From a virus: 32,010 nucleotides of DNA. The notes below the pieces were generated by a model. The model made no database searches. It saw only the letters and a list, made by a program, of their open reading frames with translations, and was not told the DNA's origin. The stretch lies in the IMG/VR virus record IMGVR_UViG_3300006810_014106, positions 1 through 32,010 of that record; one strand, given 5' to 3'. Both the position numbers and the translations under genes were made by a program. Below are positions 23,528-31,168 of the stretch, one piece after another; positions within the stretch are counted from its first letter, which is position 1, and each line of letters starts with the position of its first letter.

Positions 23528-23923
23528 TTATCTGGTTATACCGCCAACTTGAATATTGCCATTACCCTGTATTACACCACCTTTTCCTCCCTTAACTTTA
23601 CTTGCCTTTGGAGTATCGCCAGTCAATAAAGACGCCAGCATTTCGCGGCGTTTCGCGATAGGTAGTGAACGGTATGTATCAAGCAATAATTGCTCATCTG
23701 CTGGTATTGATTCAGGAAGCTCCTGACGATTTCCTGTAATTATATAAATAATGTCTAAACCTATTTTTTCTAACGCAGATAATTTTGCTAATGGTGGACT
23801 AGAAGCATCTTTCTGCCAGTCAATAACAGTATTTTTTTTTGAACCTGAAAGCTCCGCAAACGCAACCAACGTAAGCCCTAGACGCTCTCTTTCTTCTTTG
23901 AGCCTCTCTCCAATAGATGACAT
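23528..23923 (-). CDS. Lysogeny repressor, XRE family
   Basis: 131 residues from ATG 23923 (MSSIGERLKEERERLGLTL); a TTG 18 bases earlier is unlikely. The XRE helix-turn-helix spans ~17-40 (LTLVAFAELSGSKKNTVIDW). No S24 peptidase domain follows, so SOS self-cleavage is not expected. A linker (about 70-110) leads to a C-terminal tail GGVIQGNGNIQVGG whose GN-NIQV motif recurs at the start of the next gene. The perfect palindrome in the early promoter is its likely operator, 32 bases upstream; a half-like ATCCGTGC (23932-23939) lies even closer. No good ribosome-binding site is visible, so a weak or leaderless start is possible. It is transcribed away from ner. Confidence 0.85.
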   Translation of the reverse strand: MSSIGERLKEERERLGLTLVAFAELSGSKKNTVIDWQKDASSPPLAKLSALEKIGLDIIYIITGNRQELPESIPADEQLLLDTYRSLPIAKRREMLASLLTGDTPKASKVKGGKGGVIQGNGNIQVGGITR

Positions 23924-23947
23924 TATACAAAATCCGTGCAAAAAATA

Positions 23948-23976
23948 TTGAAAGGTACGGATATCCGTACTATTAT
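23948..23976 (+). promoter_or_regulatory. Early promoter (sigma70) directed to ner-A-B
   Basis: -35 TTGAAA (23948-23953), a 17-base spacer, and -10 TATTAT (23971-23976); each hexamer has five of six consensus bases. Transcription would start near 23983, 54 bases ahead of ner. The spacer contains the operator palindrome. Confidence 0.8.
23955..23970. promoter_or_regulatory. Perfect 16-bp palindrome, likely repressor operator
   Basis: GTACGGATATCCGTAC reads the same on both strands and fills the promoter spacer exactly, ending against the -10 box. A bound dimer would exclude RNA polymerase. The repressor is the first candidate; Ner is the second. Confidence 0.75.
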
Positions 23977-23985
23977 TAAACCTAA

Positions 23986-24002
23986 GCTAGTGACCACCTA
24001 GC
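23986..24002. promoter_or_regulatory. Near-palindrome at early transcription start, possible Ner site
   Basis: GCTAGTG-AC-CACCTAGC: the two arms match except for one additional base (GCTAG-TG against GCTAGGTG). It lies just past the predicted +1, a suitable place for a negative early regulator such as Ner. Confidence 0.45.
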
Positions 24003-24036
24003 AAAGCTCAACTACTTGACTAAAGAGGATTAAACC

Positions 24037-24252
24037 ATGCACCCAGAACAAATTAAAGCAGCAATTCGAATGAAGGGCATGACTGCGGCCATGATTGCAG
24101 AAAATCTGGAGGTTTCTCAGTCGTCTGTTTCTCATGTCATCAACAAACGCAGCCATTCAGAACGCATTGAAGAATTCATCGCCACATTGATTGAAGAGCC
24201 ACGAGATGAGCTATTCCCTCGCAAACCAAGCTTGCTGCGTCGCAGCGCGTAG
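24037..24252 (+). CDS. Ner-like early regulator
   Basis: 71 residues with a helix-turn-helix over about 14-38 (MTAAMIAENLEVSQSSVSHVINKR). The start of a divergent early operon, opposite the repressor, and the small size match Ner of Mu and the Nlp family, which lower early and repressor transcription once lytic growth starts. The C-terminus (ELFPRKPSLLRR) recalls the Trp/Pro end of Ner only loosely, so the Ner call depends on position. AGAGGA precedes the ATG. It could also be a Cro-type competitor for the palindrome operator. Confidence 0.8.
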   Translation: MHPEQIKAAIRMKGMTAAMIAENLEVSQSSVSHVINKRSHSERIEEFIATLIEEPRDELFPRKPSLLRRSA

Positions 24253-24262
24253 GAGATCAATC

Positions 24263-24577
24263 ATGGATAAGAAATCTTCATCTATTGGCTCTAGCGCCAT
24301 CAAGGTTTTAAACGTCATGAAGGCACTGAAAGGTCACACGCTAAGTGGGTTGAGCAATGGCGATATTGCCAAACAACTGAACATGCCAGCCCCAACAGTG
24401 ACACGCTGCCTAGCCACACTCATAGACGCGGGCATGGCCACTCAACTGAGTAACGGACGCTATGCGTTGAGTGTGAAAACACTGGAGATCGCCCAGGCCC
24501 ACGCCAATGAAATGGCACACGCTAGCGACCGTATTAACGAACTCAACCAACGCGTCATGGCCGCTAGCCGCCACTAA
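24263..24577 (+). CDS. Short IclR-type HTH protein
   Basis: 104 residues from ATG 24263, preceded by AGGAGA that overlaps the ner stop. Residues ~8-65 form a winged helix like the DNA-binding half of IclR regulators: KVLNVMKALKGHTLSGLSNG, DIAKQLNMPAPTVTRCLATL and GMATQLSNGRYALS. The ligand-binding half of IclR is absent; only ~35 helical residues follow. It is known in BcepMu-like transposable phages as a small early HTH protein next to ner. Role: possibly a second early regulator or transposition-site accessory protein. Confidence 0.78.
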   Translation: MDKKSSSIGSSAIKVLNVMKALKGHTLSGLSNGDIAKQLNMPAPTVTRCLATLIDAGMATQLSNGRYALSVKTLEIAQAHANEMAHASDRINELNQRVMAASRH

Positions 24578-24604
24578 GCATATTCAACTAATTAGGAGAT
24601 CAAG

Positions 24605-24910
24605 ATGTTAAACATTTGGCCATTTAATCTACGAAAAAAACGTGAAGAACGTGAAAAAGAAGAGCGCATTTATCTAGAAGAGCAATCCCGTCGTCGAGAA
24701 GAACTATCACGCCGCCAAAGTAGAATTTTGCCTTCTGATTCAAATAACACATTAATCAACGCCGCTCTATTAGACAGTGCCGTTGAAAGCAATTCGCACG
24801 CGAGCACTCGCGGTCATTCTAACTCTGGCTGGGGCGACAGCTCTAGCAGTTATGGTGGCTCATCTTCTTCGAGCTCTAGCAGCTCTAGTTCAAGCAGCTT
24901 TGGGGAGTAA
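24605..24910 (+). CDS. Charged helix plus poly-serine protein, unrecognised
   Basis: 101 residues, unrecognised. It starts MLNIWPFNLRKKREEREKEE, a hydrophobic tip followed by a strongly charged helix (to ~40), a linker with DSNNTLINAALLDSAVESN (45-63), and a Ser/Gly tail in which the last ~25 residues contain over 18 Ser. The N-terminal tip could bind membrane. AGGAG precedes the ATG; the following gene begins 4 bases after its stop. Some mobile-element genes have such tails, but no function can be named. Low-complexity DNA in the tail (AGC/TCT repeats) could vary in length. Confidence 0.7.
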   Translation: MLNIWPFNLRKKREEREKEERIYLEEQSRRREELSRRQSRILPSDSNNTLINAALLDSAVESNSHASTRGHSNSGWGDSSSSYGGSSSSSSSSSSSSSFGE

Positions 24911-24913
24911 GAA

Positions 24914-25858
24914 ATGAGTGAATTCGATAACGCGATGACAGACCTACAGAACCAAGCGGCGAGCTTGCAAAGCTCTTACAGCGAGGAGCGTGACATTGTT
25001 AACCAGCTGCTCGGCCAAGCACAAATGGCCGACTCAATAGCCAAGTTCACCTCGACTGTCGCGGTTTCAAAAATGGCTTTTGTCAAAGAAAACAAGCTAT
25101 ACCGCGCTCTTGCGGGAATGAAAGACCTCGACGGTCACGGTTTAACGGGTTCTTGGGAGGAGTTCTGCAAGCTTCTAGGCACCTCGGCAGGAAAAGTAAA
25201 CGAGGATATCAACAATCTTCAAAACTTCGGTGAAGAGGCCCTTGAGTCTATGAGCCGCATGGGCATTGGCTACCGCGAAATGCGCCAGTTCCGAAAGCTT
25301 CCAGCGGACCAAAAAGAAGCGCTGATCAGCGTGGCGAAGGAAGGCGATAAAGAAAGCTTCCTTGAATTGGCCGAGGACATCTTTGTTAAACACAGTAAAG
25401 AGAAGGAAGAACTGACCAAGCAACTAAACAACACCCAAGCGGATTATGAAGCCCAAAGCGAAGTGCTAAACAAAAAAAGCATGGAGCTGACAGAGACCCG
25501 CTTGGAGTTAGAAAAGACCCGCAGACGCATACAGGCCATGCCCGTTACCGAGTCGGTGAAAGAGCTGCGTGCCGAAGTGAGTGAAGCCACCTATGAAGCG
25601 GAAGTGCCGCTGATGGGCAAGCTACGCGCGGGCTTTGAACTGCTGACTAGATCATCTGAGGAAACAGGCATAGACCATCGCGCCTTTATGGCGGTGCAGC
25701 TCAAGCAAATCGAACTGCAAATCATTGGATTGCGTGAGGAGTTTGGTTTGCCGGACGACGTAGATGGTGACGAGTTGGCATGGCTAGACGACACCGCGGG
25801 CGAAGAGCAGTTTGATTTCGTTGACGATGAATTCGTTCCAACTGCGAAAGAGGCGTAA
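24914..25858 (+). CDS. Coiled-coil early protein with HTH-like N-domain, precedes transposase
   Basis: 314 residues. Residues ~85-150 (LTGSWEEFCKLLGTSAGKV, then INNLQNFGEEALESMSRMGI and REMRQFRKLP) are a helical, DNA-binding-like module similar to DUF3102-type proteins of BcepMu-like phages. Residues ~170-225 are a coiled coil (KEKEELTKQLNNTQADYEAQ). The C-terminus is very acidic (EEQFDFVDDEFVP). In the same family of phages this protein lies directly upstream of the transposase, so it is probably involved in transposition or its control; the exact function is not known. The gene starts 4 bases after the Ser-rich gene and ends 3 bases before the transposase. Confidence 0.75.
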   Translation: MSEFDNAMTDLQNQAASLQSSYSEERDIVNQLLGQAQMADSIAKFTSTVAVSKMAFVKENKLYRALAGMKDLDGHGLTGSWEEFCKLLGTSAGKVNEDINNLQNFGEEALESMSRMGIGYREMRQFRKLPADQKEALISVAKEGDKESFLELAEDIFVKHSKEKEELTKQLNNTQADYEAQSEVLNKKSMELTETRLELEKTRRRIQAMPVTESVKELRAEVSEATYEAEVPLMGKLRAGFELLTRSSEETGIDHRAFMAVQLKQIELQIIGLREEFGLPDDVDGDELAWLDDTAGEEQFDFVDDEFVPTAKEA

Positions 25859-25861
25859 ACC

Positions 25862-27631
25862 ATGTTGGCTCCTGTTGAAATCGAGGTGATGACGAACGCC
25901 CTAAAGGCCGCAAAAGTCGCGCAGCATGGGGAGCGTCAAAGCATTTATAACAAGGCGTGTGAAACGCTGAATATCAGCATTCACACTTTTCATCGATACA
26001 AATTGCAGCTGATGGGAAAAAGCGATCGTAAACAGCGGTCTGATAAGGGCTCTACTGAACTGACGCGTGACGAGGCGATACTGATCTCTGGTGTGATGAT
26101 GGAAAAGATCCGTAAAAACGGCAAGCGTCTCTACAGCCTGATCGATACAGTGGAAGCGTTACGAGCGGATGGCAAGATCCTCGCGGAACGCATCGACAAA
26201 AACACGGGGGAGTTGGTAGCGCTGTCTGAGTCGGCAATACACAGAGCATTGCGTGAACACAGGCTGCACCCTGACCAGCTGTTGCGCCCGACAGCGCATT
26301 CTAGTGTGAAGAGTTTGCACCCAAACCATGTTTGGCAGATCGATGCGTCATTGTGTGTGCTGTATTACCTCAAACCGCTCAAGGGTGCGTCTAACGGTTT
26401 GCAGTGCATGGCACACGATGAGTTCTACAAGAACAAACCGAAAAACCTGCAAAAAATCATGGCTGATCGTGTTTGGTCTTATGAGATTACGGATCACACC
26501 AGTGGTTGGATCTATGTCGAATACGTGATGGGCGCTGAGTCTGCCGAAAACCTGTGTTCTGTATTGATCAATGCGATGCAGGAACGCAGCAACGGCGATG
26601 TGTTGCACGGTGTGCCAAAGATTCTCTACATGGATCCGGGCTCTGCTAACACCAGCGCCATGACCAAAAATCTATGTAAGCAACTCGACATTCAGGCCAT
26701 TGCTCACAAGGCGGGTAATGCTCGTGCGACGGGGCAAGTGGAAAACGCGCGGAACATTATAGAGCGTTCGTTTGAAGCGGGTTTGAAATTCCAGCCTGTG
26801 GCTGATCTGAATGGTCTAAACGCCTTGGCTGCTAAATGGCGCATCTATTACAACGCCAAGCGCAGACATGCACGCCACGGCATGACGCGCACAGCGTGCT
26901 GGTTAAAGATCAAAGCCGATCAGTTAATCAAAGCGCCAAGTGTTGAGGTTTGCCGAGCATTGGCCGTGGCGACACCGGAGAGTCGAGTGGTTTCAACGAA
27001 ATTACAGGTCAATTGGGACGGTCAAAAATACGATGTGGCGCATGTGCCTGGTGTGATGGTGGGTGAAAAACTCAATGTGACATTCAACAAGTGGCGCACT
27101 GATTCCGTTCAGGTACACGTTACGGATTTGGAGGGTGAAGAGAAAATCATCATTTGCCCTGTTATTCAAACCAACGAGTTTGGATTTGAAGAAGCCGCGC
27201 CAGTGTATGGCGAGGGCTATAAAACACCAGCGCCAACGGTAGCCGATCAGAACCGTGACGAAGTGGAACAGCGCATGACGGGGACACAGTCAAACGTTGA
27301 GGCAGAAGCGACGCGCAAACAGAAGGCTTTGCCGTTGGATGGTGAATTCAACCCGTACCGCGAGCTGGATACCGAGCAACCGACGTACATGCCGCGCCGT
27401 GGCCAGGAGCATTCATTGAAAGCGCCAAAAGTCGAAATTGCACCGCTTAATCATGCACAAGCGGCCAAAGCATTGCGCACACGCATGGGAGCAGATTGGA
27501 CGCCAGAGCATTACAGCTGGCTGATGCAGCGCTATCCAAATGGCGTTCAAGAAGATCTTTTGGATGCCATTGCCGAACAGTTAACCAAGCCACAAACCAC
27601 AACACTCAAAGCAGTGGGAGGCAGCCGATGA
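25862..27631 (+). CDS. Transposase A (DDE, Mu/BcepMu type)
   Basis: 589 residues. Catalyses strand transfer in phage integration and replication. DDE residues are Asp161 (HVWQIDASL), Asp258 (LYMDPGSAN) and Glu294 (GQVENARNI), the last two with 35 residues between (D,35-E spacing). An N-terminal helix-turn-helix region (~20-50 and 65-150) would bind phage ends; a beta-barrel domain (~360-440) and a basic, variable C-terminus follow, ending with a helix (HSWLMQRYP-type) that may contact the ATPase. It is shorter than MuA (663) and closer in sequence style to BcepMu-type transposases. GAGG precedes the ATG. Its stop overlaps the ATPase start (ATGA). Confidence 0.95.
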   Translation: MLAPVEIEVMTNALKAAKVAQHGERQSIYNKACETLNISIHTFHRYKLQLMGKSDRKQRSDKGSTELTRDEAILISGVMMEKIRKNGKRLYSLIDTVEALRADGKILAERIDKNTGELVALSESAIHRALREHRLHPDQLLRPTAHSSVKSLHPNHVWQIDASLCVLYYLKPLKGASNGLQCMAHDEFYKNKPKNLQKIMADRVWSYEITDHTSGWIYVEYVMGAESAENLCSVLINAMQERSNGDVLHGVPKILYMDPGSANTSAMTKNLCKQLDIQAIAHKAGNARATGQVENARNIIERSFEAGLKFQPVADLNGLNALAAKWRIYYNAKRRHARHGMTRTACWLKIKADQLIKAPSVEVCRALAVATPESRVVSTKLQVNWDGQKYDVAHVPGVMVGEKLNVTFNKWRTDSVQVHVTDLEGEEKIIICPVIQTNEFGFEEAAPVYGEGYKTPAPTVADQNRDEVEQRMTGTQSNVEAEATRKQKALPLDGEFNPYRELDTEQPTYMPRRGQEHSLKAPKVEIAPLNHAQAAKALRTRMGADWTPEHYSWLMQRYPNGVQEDLLDAIAEQLTKPQTTTLKAVGGSR

Positions 27632-28779
27632 AGGTTTTGAATTTAAAAACATTGCTAGGGAATGCAGGAATAAAGCAAAGCGTGTTGGCGCGAGAGTTAA
27701 ACCTATCGCCTGCCGCTGTGAGTCAAATCATTAATCATGATCAATGGCCTACAAAAAGCGCGGATCAGATCAAGTTAAAAATAATTGGATTCTTACGCCA
27801 AAACGGTGTGGGAGAAGCAGAAATGTCAGCGGCTTTTGAGGCCGCTGACTCAACCGAAATGCCTAATAACGACCAAGCCACAGGCATTTCCGAGGAGGAA
27901 GTTATGTTACTGAAGAAACACCGTTTAACGCAAGCAGCACGTCGTGCATTTAATCTAGCGCGAGACCCATTCGCTGAAGTACGCAGCCAGGAAGAGGTCT
28001 ATCTGACGCCTGACGCTCGTTATGTGCGTGAGGCCATGCGCCAAACGGCCAAACATGGCGGATTTTTGGCGGTTGTTGGCGAGTCTGGCGCGGGCAAATC
28101 AACCCTACGCCGTGACTTGGCTGAGTGGATTTCTCGCGAGCATCAGCAAATCATCACCATTGAGCCTTATGTATTGGGCATGGAAGACAACGACATAAAA
28201 GGCAAAACGTTGAAATCCAGCCATATTGCTGAGGCCATCATGGCGGCATTGGCTCCACGTGAGAATGTTAAACGCTCGCCTGAAGCGAAGTTTCGTCAAG
28301 TCCATGAGGCGTTACGCCAAAGCTACCGAGCTGGTAACCGCCATTTGCTGGTAATTGAGGAGGCCCACGGCTTACCGATCCCCACACTGAAACACCTGAA
28401 ACGCTTTTTTGAGTTAGAAGATGGCTTTTCCAAGTTGTTAGGCATCGTGTTGGTCGGTCAAACAGAGCTGGCTGAAAAACTGGACGAACGTAACCCATCG
28501 GTTCGTGAAGTCGTCCAGCGCTGCGAGCTAGTGCATTTGCGCCCATTGGATTTGGAGCTAGAGAACTATCTAAACCACCGCATGAACCTAGCAAACAAGA
28601 CGCTAGCGGATGTGATGGACGAAAGCGCCATTGATGCGTTGCGCGTGAAGCTGTCGGGCCGTGGTAACTATTCGGTGCTATACCCGTTGGCTGTTCATAA
28701 CGTGCTAACCGCCGCATTTAATGAAGCGGCTGAGCTGGGCATCCCTCGCCTAAACGCTGATCTGATTCGGGAGGTGTGA
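27628..28779 (+). CDS. Transposition target ATPase B (MuB-like)
   Basis: 383 residues starting at ATG 27628; a longer frame upstream is inside the transposase gene. An XRE-like HTH at 14-36 (IKQSVLARELNLSPAAVSQII) is followed by the AAA+ ATPase: Walker A GESGAGKST (151-159) and Walker B LLVIEE (240-245), then LVGQTELAEKL (sensor-1 region). MuB-type proteins bind non-specific DNA, pick the target and stimulate the transposase, and give target immunity. Translational coupling to A is through the ATGA overlap. Confidence 0.94.
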   Translation: MKVLNLKTLLGNAGIKQSVLARELNLSPAAVSQIINHDQWPTKSADQIKLKIIGFLRQNGVGEAEMSAAFEAADSTEMPNNDQATGISEEEVMLLKKHRLTQAARRAFNLARDPFAEVRSQEEVYLTPDARYVREAMRQTAKHGGFLAVVGESGAGKSTLRRDLAEWISREHQQIITIEPYVLGMEDNDIKGKTLKSSHIAEAIMAALAPRENVKRSPEAKFRQVHEALRQSYRAGNRHLLVIEEAHGLPIPTLKHLKRFFELEDGFSKLLGIVLVGQTELAEKLDERNPSVREVVQRCELVHLRPLDLELENYLNHRMNLANKTLADVMDESAIDALRVKLSGRGNYSVLYPLAVHNVLTAAFNEAAELGIPRLNADLIREV

Positions 28780-28780
28780 G

Positions 28781-29008
28781 ATGGCTTTTACAGCACAGGT
28801 GAAATGCGACGGCGTGGGGTGCAATGCGACGGTTGAGTTTAAAGACGGCGACTCATTTTTAGTTCATGACCTGCGTTGTGATCTAAAAGAGGCTGGATGG
28901 ATGATCAATAGTCTGACATCACAAGATTTTTGCCCTCAATGTGCCGCACCATTTAGAAGCGCGATTAAAAACAATACACCACTGGAGGTTCGTCATGGCC
29001 ATCGCTAA
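28781..29008 (+). CDS. Small zinc-ribbon-like protein (copy 1)
   Basis: 75 residues. CDGVGC near residue 9 and CPQC near residue 51 would bind one zinc ion; between them is a beta-rich segment ending in GWMINS. A related protein is encoded at 31140-31340. Start is 1 base after the ATPase stop (TGAGATG). Function unknown; phage zinc ribbons of this size commonly bind DNA, RNA or RNA polymerase. Confidence 0.75.
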   Translation: MAFTAQVKCDGVGCNATVEFKDGDSFLVHDLRCDLKEAGWMINSLTSQDFCPQCAAPFRSAIKNNTPLEVRHGHR

Positions 29009-29183
29009 GAAAGCTGATTTGGAAGTAACACACGGCCTGTTGGTGCATCACACCAACGCCATTCGAGAGCAACTGCTGAAAGCAAATACCAATTGGGACG
29101 AGGTTATCGGGTCGTTGCGTCGTATTGAGAACGAATGCACGAACAGCATTGAGCTGGCAAAAAAAGTTAAGGGAGCTAACTGA
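28995..29183 (+). CDS. Small helical early protein
   Basis: 62 residues, from ATG 28995 with GGAGG 9 bases upstream and inside the end of the zinc-ribbon gene (14-base overlap). Almost all helical (LVHHTNAIREQLLKANTNWD and SLRRIENECTNSIELAKKV). Not recognised. Translational coupling with both neighbours suggests it is a genuine gene. Confidence 0.7.
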   Translation: MAIAKKADLEVTHGLLVHHTNAIREQLLKANTNWDEVIGSLRRIENECTNSIELAKKVKGAN

Positions 29184-29410
29184 TGGCAACGACATTGACC
29201 ATAACACTAGAACACAGCGCTGAAGATGAAATATGCATCGTAATGAAGCATGAGAGAAACAGCGGTAGCGACTTGGAATTACTGGTTACCAAAATGATTG
29301 GGGAAACACTCGGCAAAATGATGTTGCCCGCACTGGTGCCAGAAGCAACGAAACGCGCATTAGTTATTTTACAAGAGAGGGAAAAGAAGCATGAACACAC
29401 AACACATTAA
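29183..29410 (+). CDS. Small early protein, unrecognised
   Basis: 75 residues: a beta hairpin (LTITLEHSAEDEICIVMKH) followed by one or two helices and ending in KKHEHTTH. No recognised family. Start overlaps the previous stop by one base (TGATG) and its end overlaps the DUF3164 gene by 20 bases, so it belongs to the coupled early operon. Confidence 0.7.
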   Translation: MATTLTITLEHSAEDEICIVMKHERNSGSDLELLVTKMIGETLGKMMLPALVPEATKRALVILQEREKKHEHTTH

Positions 29411-30017
29411 TCCAGTGCCGGAAGGCTACAAACGCAACGCCGCTGGGCACCTAGTGCCAGAGGCCAACATTAAAGAACAGGATCTACTGCGAGATGACCT
29501 GGTAAACACACTAACAGCTAAGGCGCTGTCTCTACACGATGCGCTCACGGCATTTAAAGAGGAGGCGCTGACTGAAATCCGCGATTTAGTCACGGTGGCG
29601 GGCGATCGATACGGGGTCAATCTAGGCGGCAAAAAAGGCAATGTGTCGCTGCTGTCGTTTGATGGGCGCTACAAAGTCACTCGCCAGTATCGTGAAGTAG
29701 TGGCGTTCACCGAAGAGATTGAAGCGGCTAAGGCACTGATTGATTCATGCCTAGAGCGCTGGAGCGAAGGGGCAAACATCAACATCAAGGCCGTTGTTTC
29801 TCAGGCGTTCCGAACCAATACCAAGGGCGAAATTAAGACTGGCAAGGTCTTGGATTTGATGAGAATGGATATTGACGATGAGGAATGGACACGAGCAATG
29901 AATGCCCTAAAGGATGCGCTCCAGAGTGTTGGTACCGCCGTTTATGTTCGACTGTATGAACGTGTTGGCGAGTCGGATAACTACCGCCCCATTTCATTAG
30001 ACATTGCGAGTTTGTAA
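29391..30017 (+). CDS. DUF3164 family early protein
   Basis: 208 residues. The opening PVPEGYKRNAAGHLVPEANI is diagnostic of DUF3164, as are YGVNLGGKKGNVSLLSFDGRYKV in the middle and the C-terminal LYERVGESDNYRPISLDIA. Found in the early region of nearly all Mu-like phages of Gammaproteobacteria and thought to act on DNA, though no activity is established (it is sometimes listed as sulfate-transporter-like by mistake). Two helical parts surround a central beta region. It is followed by a 63-base gap. Confidence 0.9.
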   Translation: MNTQHINPVPEGYKRNAAGHLVPEANIKEQDLLRDDLVNTLTAKALSLHDALTAFKEEALTEIRDLVTVAGDRYGVNLGGKKGNVSLLSFDGRYKVTRQYREVVAFTEEIEAAKALIDSCLERWSEGANINIKAVVSQAFRTNTKGEIKTGKVLDLMRMDIDDEEWTRAMNALKDALQSVGTAVYVRLYERVGESDNYRPISLDIASL

Positions 30018-30080
30018 GCGAAACGCGGCTTATGTCGCGTCTATTCAGCGTAGTGGCTGGGTACTGATGAGCAGCTAATC

Positions 30081-30290
30081 ATGATGCAAATAATAATGTC
30101 CCAAGTGGCGGGCATAACCAAAACGTTAGAAATGTTAGATATCCGCATCGTCGCCATTCGAGCGAATGCCGACGGTGCACAAATCAAAATAGACCAACCA
30201 TTACCAGCTGAACTCTATCAATACGTTGAGGTGCAAAGCGAGGCTGGTCATAACCTATGGGGAGTTTGGATTACATGGCCAACAGACTAG
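30081..30290 (+). CDS. Small early protein, unrecognised
   Basis: 69 residues starting MMQIIMSQVAGITKTLEM; an internal ATG at 30096 is an alternative start. Beta-rich (IRIVAIRANADGAQIKIDQP) with a C-terminal aromatic strand (LWGVWITWP). The end overlaps gemA. Two bases of AGC-type sequence only weakly resemble a ribosome-binding site. No family recognised. Confidence 0.6.
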   Translation: MMQIIMSQVAGITKTLEMLDIRIVAIRANADGAQIKIDQPLPAELYQYVEVQSEAGHNLWGVWITWPTD

Positions 30291-30820
30291 CCGCAATACA
30301 AATCGGTAAAAAGGCGCTCGGGATGTGTGACGACTCGTACCGCATCCTGCTTAACGATATGTTCGGCAAACAAAGCGCAAAAGATCTAACGGAAACTGAG
30401 AAAGGCGAATTGCTAGACCGCTTTCAGAAGCTGGGATTCAAACCTAAACAAAAGAAAACACATCCTGGAAAGCCACATAATTTCGCCACTATGCCTGAAA
30501 TGATCACCAAGATTGAAGCTCTGTTGGCAGACATGCAGTTGCCTTGGGCCTATGCGGAATCTATCGCAAAGCGCCAAACAGGCATTGAGAAAATGGCATG
30601 GGTTCGTGACGAGAAAAGCTTGCGTGCTGTTATTGCTGCACTGGCCGTTGAGCAAGAGAAACGTTATTTGCTCAACCGATTCACGACCGTCATAGCAAAA
30701 CATGACATGACAGTTGAGCAGTTTGAAAAGAAGTACACCGCACAGTTAAAGAAAGGCTGGCAGCGTAATCGTCGCACGCTAAAAGCATTGATCGACCAAT
30801 TCTATTCTTACGAGGCATAA
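30275..30820 (+). CDS. gemA: GemA-like regulatory protein (DUF1018, Mu gp16)
   Basis: 181 residues from ATG 30275, preceded by GGGGAG; an ATG at 30257 would add six residues. Signature: LAAIQIGKKALGMCDDSYRI and LLNDMFGKQSAKDLTE, DUF1018. A second helical domain (~75-180) follows, with ETMPEMITKIEALLADMQLP-type sequence. In Mu, GemA (gene 16) alters host gene expression and DNA supercoiling. Located directly before mor, the Mu order. Confidence 0.9.
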   Translation: MANRLAAIQIGKKALGMCDDSYRILLNDMFGKQSAKDLTETEKGELLDRFQKLGFKPKQKKTHPGKPHNFATMPEMITKIEALLADMQLPWAYAESIAKRQTGIEKMAWVRDEKSLRAVIAALAVEQEKRYLLNRFTTVIAKHDMTVEQFEKKYTAQLKKGWQRNRRTLKALIDQFYSYEA

Positions 30821-30829
30821 ACAACAGCG

Positions 30830-31168
30830 ATGTCAAAGATGAAAGCACTACGCAGTGAGTTTTTATCTGATCTGGCATCACATGTTGCTGATGAACTGAT
30901 TTCATGCGGCGTCGACCCAGACACCGCCAATGAAAAGGCCCTAGCATCCGCCGATGCATTCGCTGAACGCTGGCAGGGCCTACATTTATATGTAGCAAAG
31001 AACATCAAGAAAACCACCCAAGAAACACACAAACAAATCCGTGATGAGTTTACTGGCAACAACCACAAGCAGTTAGCGATCACGCACAAAATGCACGTTA
31101 GAACCATCTATAAAATCTTAAAACAACAGGAGAAAAGCTATGACATTAAAAGCAACTATAAGCTGTGA
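30830..31168 (+). CDS. mor: Middle transcription activator Mor
   Basis: 112 residues. Mor/C-family signature: an N-terminal dimerisation region (FLSDLASHVADELISCGVDP) and a C-terminal HTH (NHKQLAITHKMHVRTIYKIL, 76-95). In Mu, Mor is the last early product and activates the middle promoter of C. Here C lies on the other arm, 10 kb away and oppositely oriented, so Mor would act in trans. It follows gemA by 9 bases and overlaps the next gene by 29. Confidence 0.9.
   Translation: MSKMKALRSEFLSDLASHVADELISCGVDPDTANEKALASADAFAERWQGLHLYVAKNIKKTTQETHKQIRDEFTGNNHKQLAITHKMHVRTIYKILKQQEKSYDIKSNYKL

Noticed and set aside
23921-23928. TATAAT overlapping the repressor start codon as a promoter
   Set aside because: There is no -35 at acceptable spacing, and transcripts would begin inside the repressor gene without an internal start.
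27496-27627. Extended N-terminus of the MuB-like ATPase
   Set aside because: The additional 44 codons are in the transposase gene in another frame; ATG 27628 gives the usual ATGA coupling and begins right at the HTH domain.
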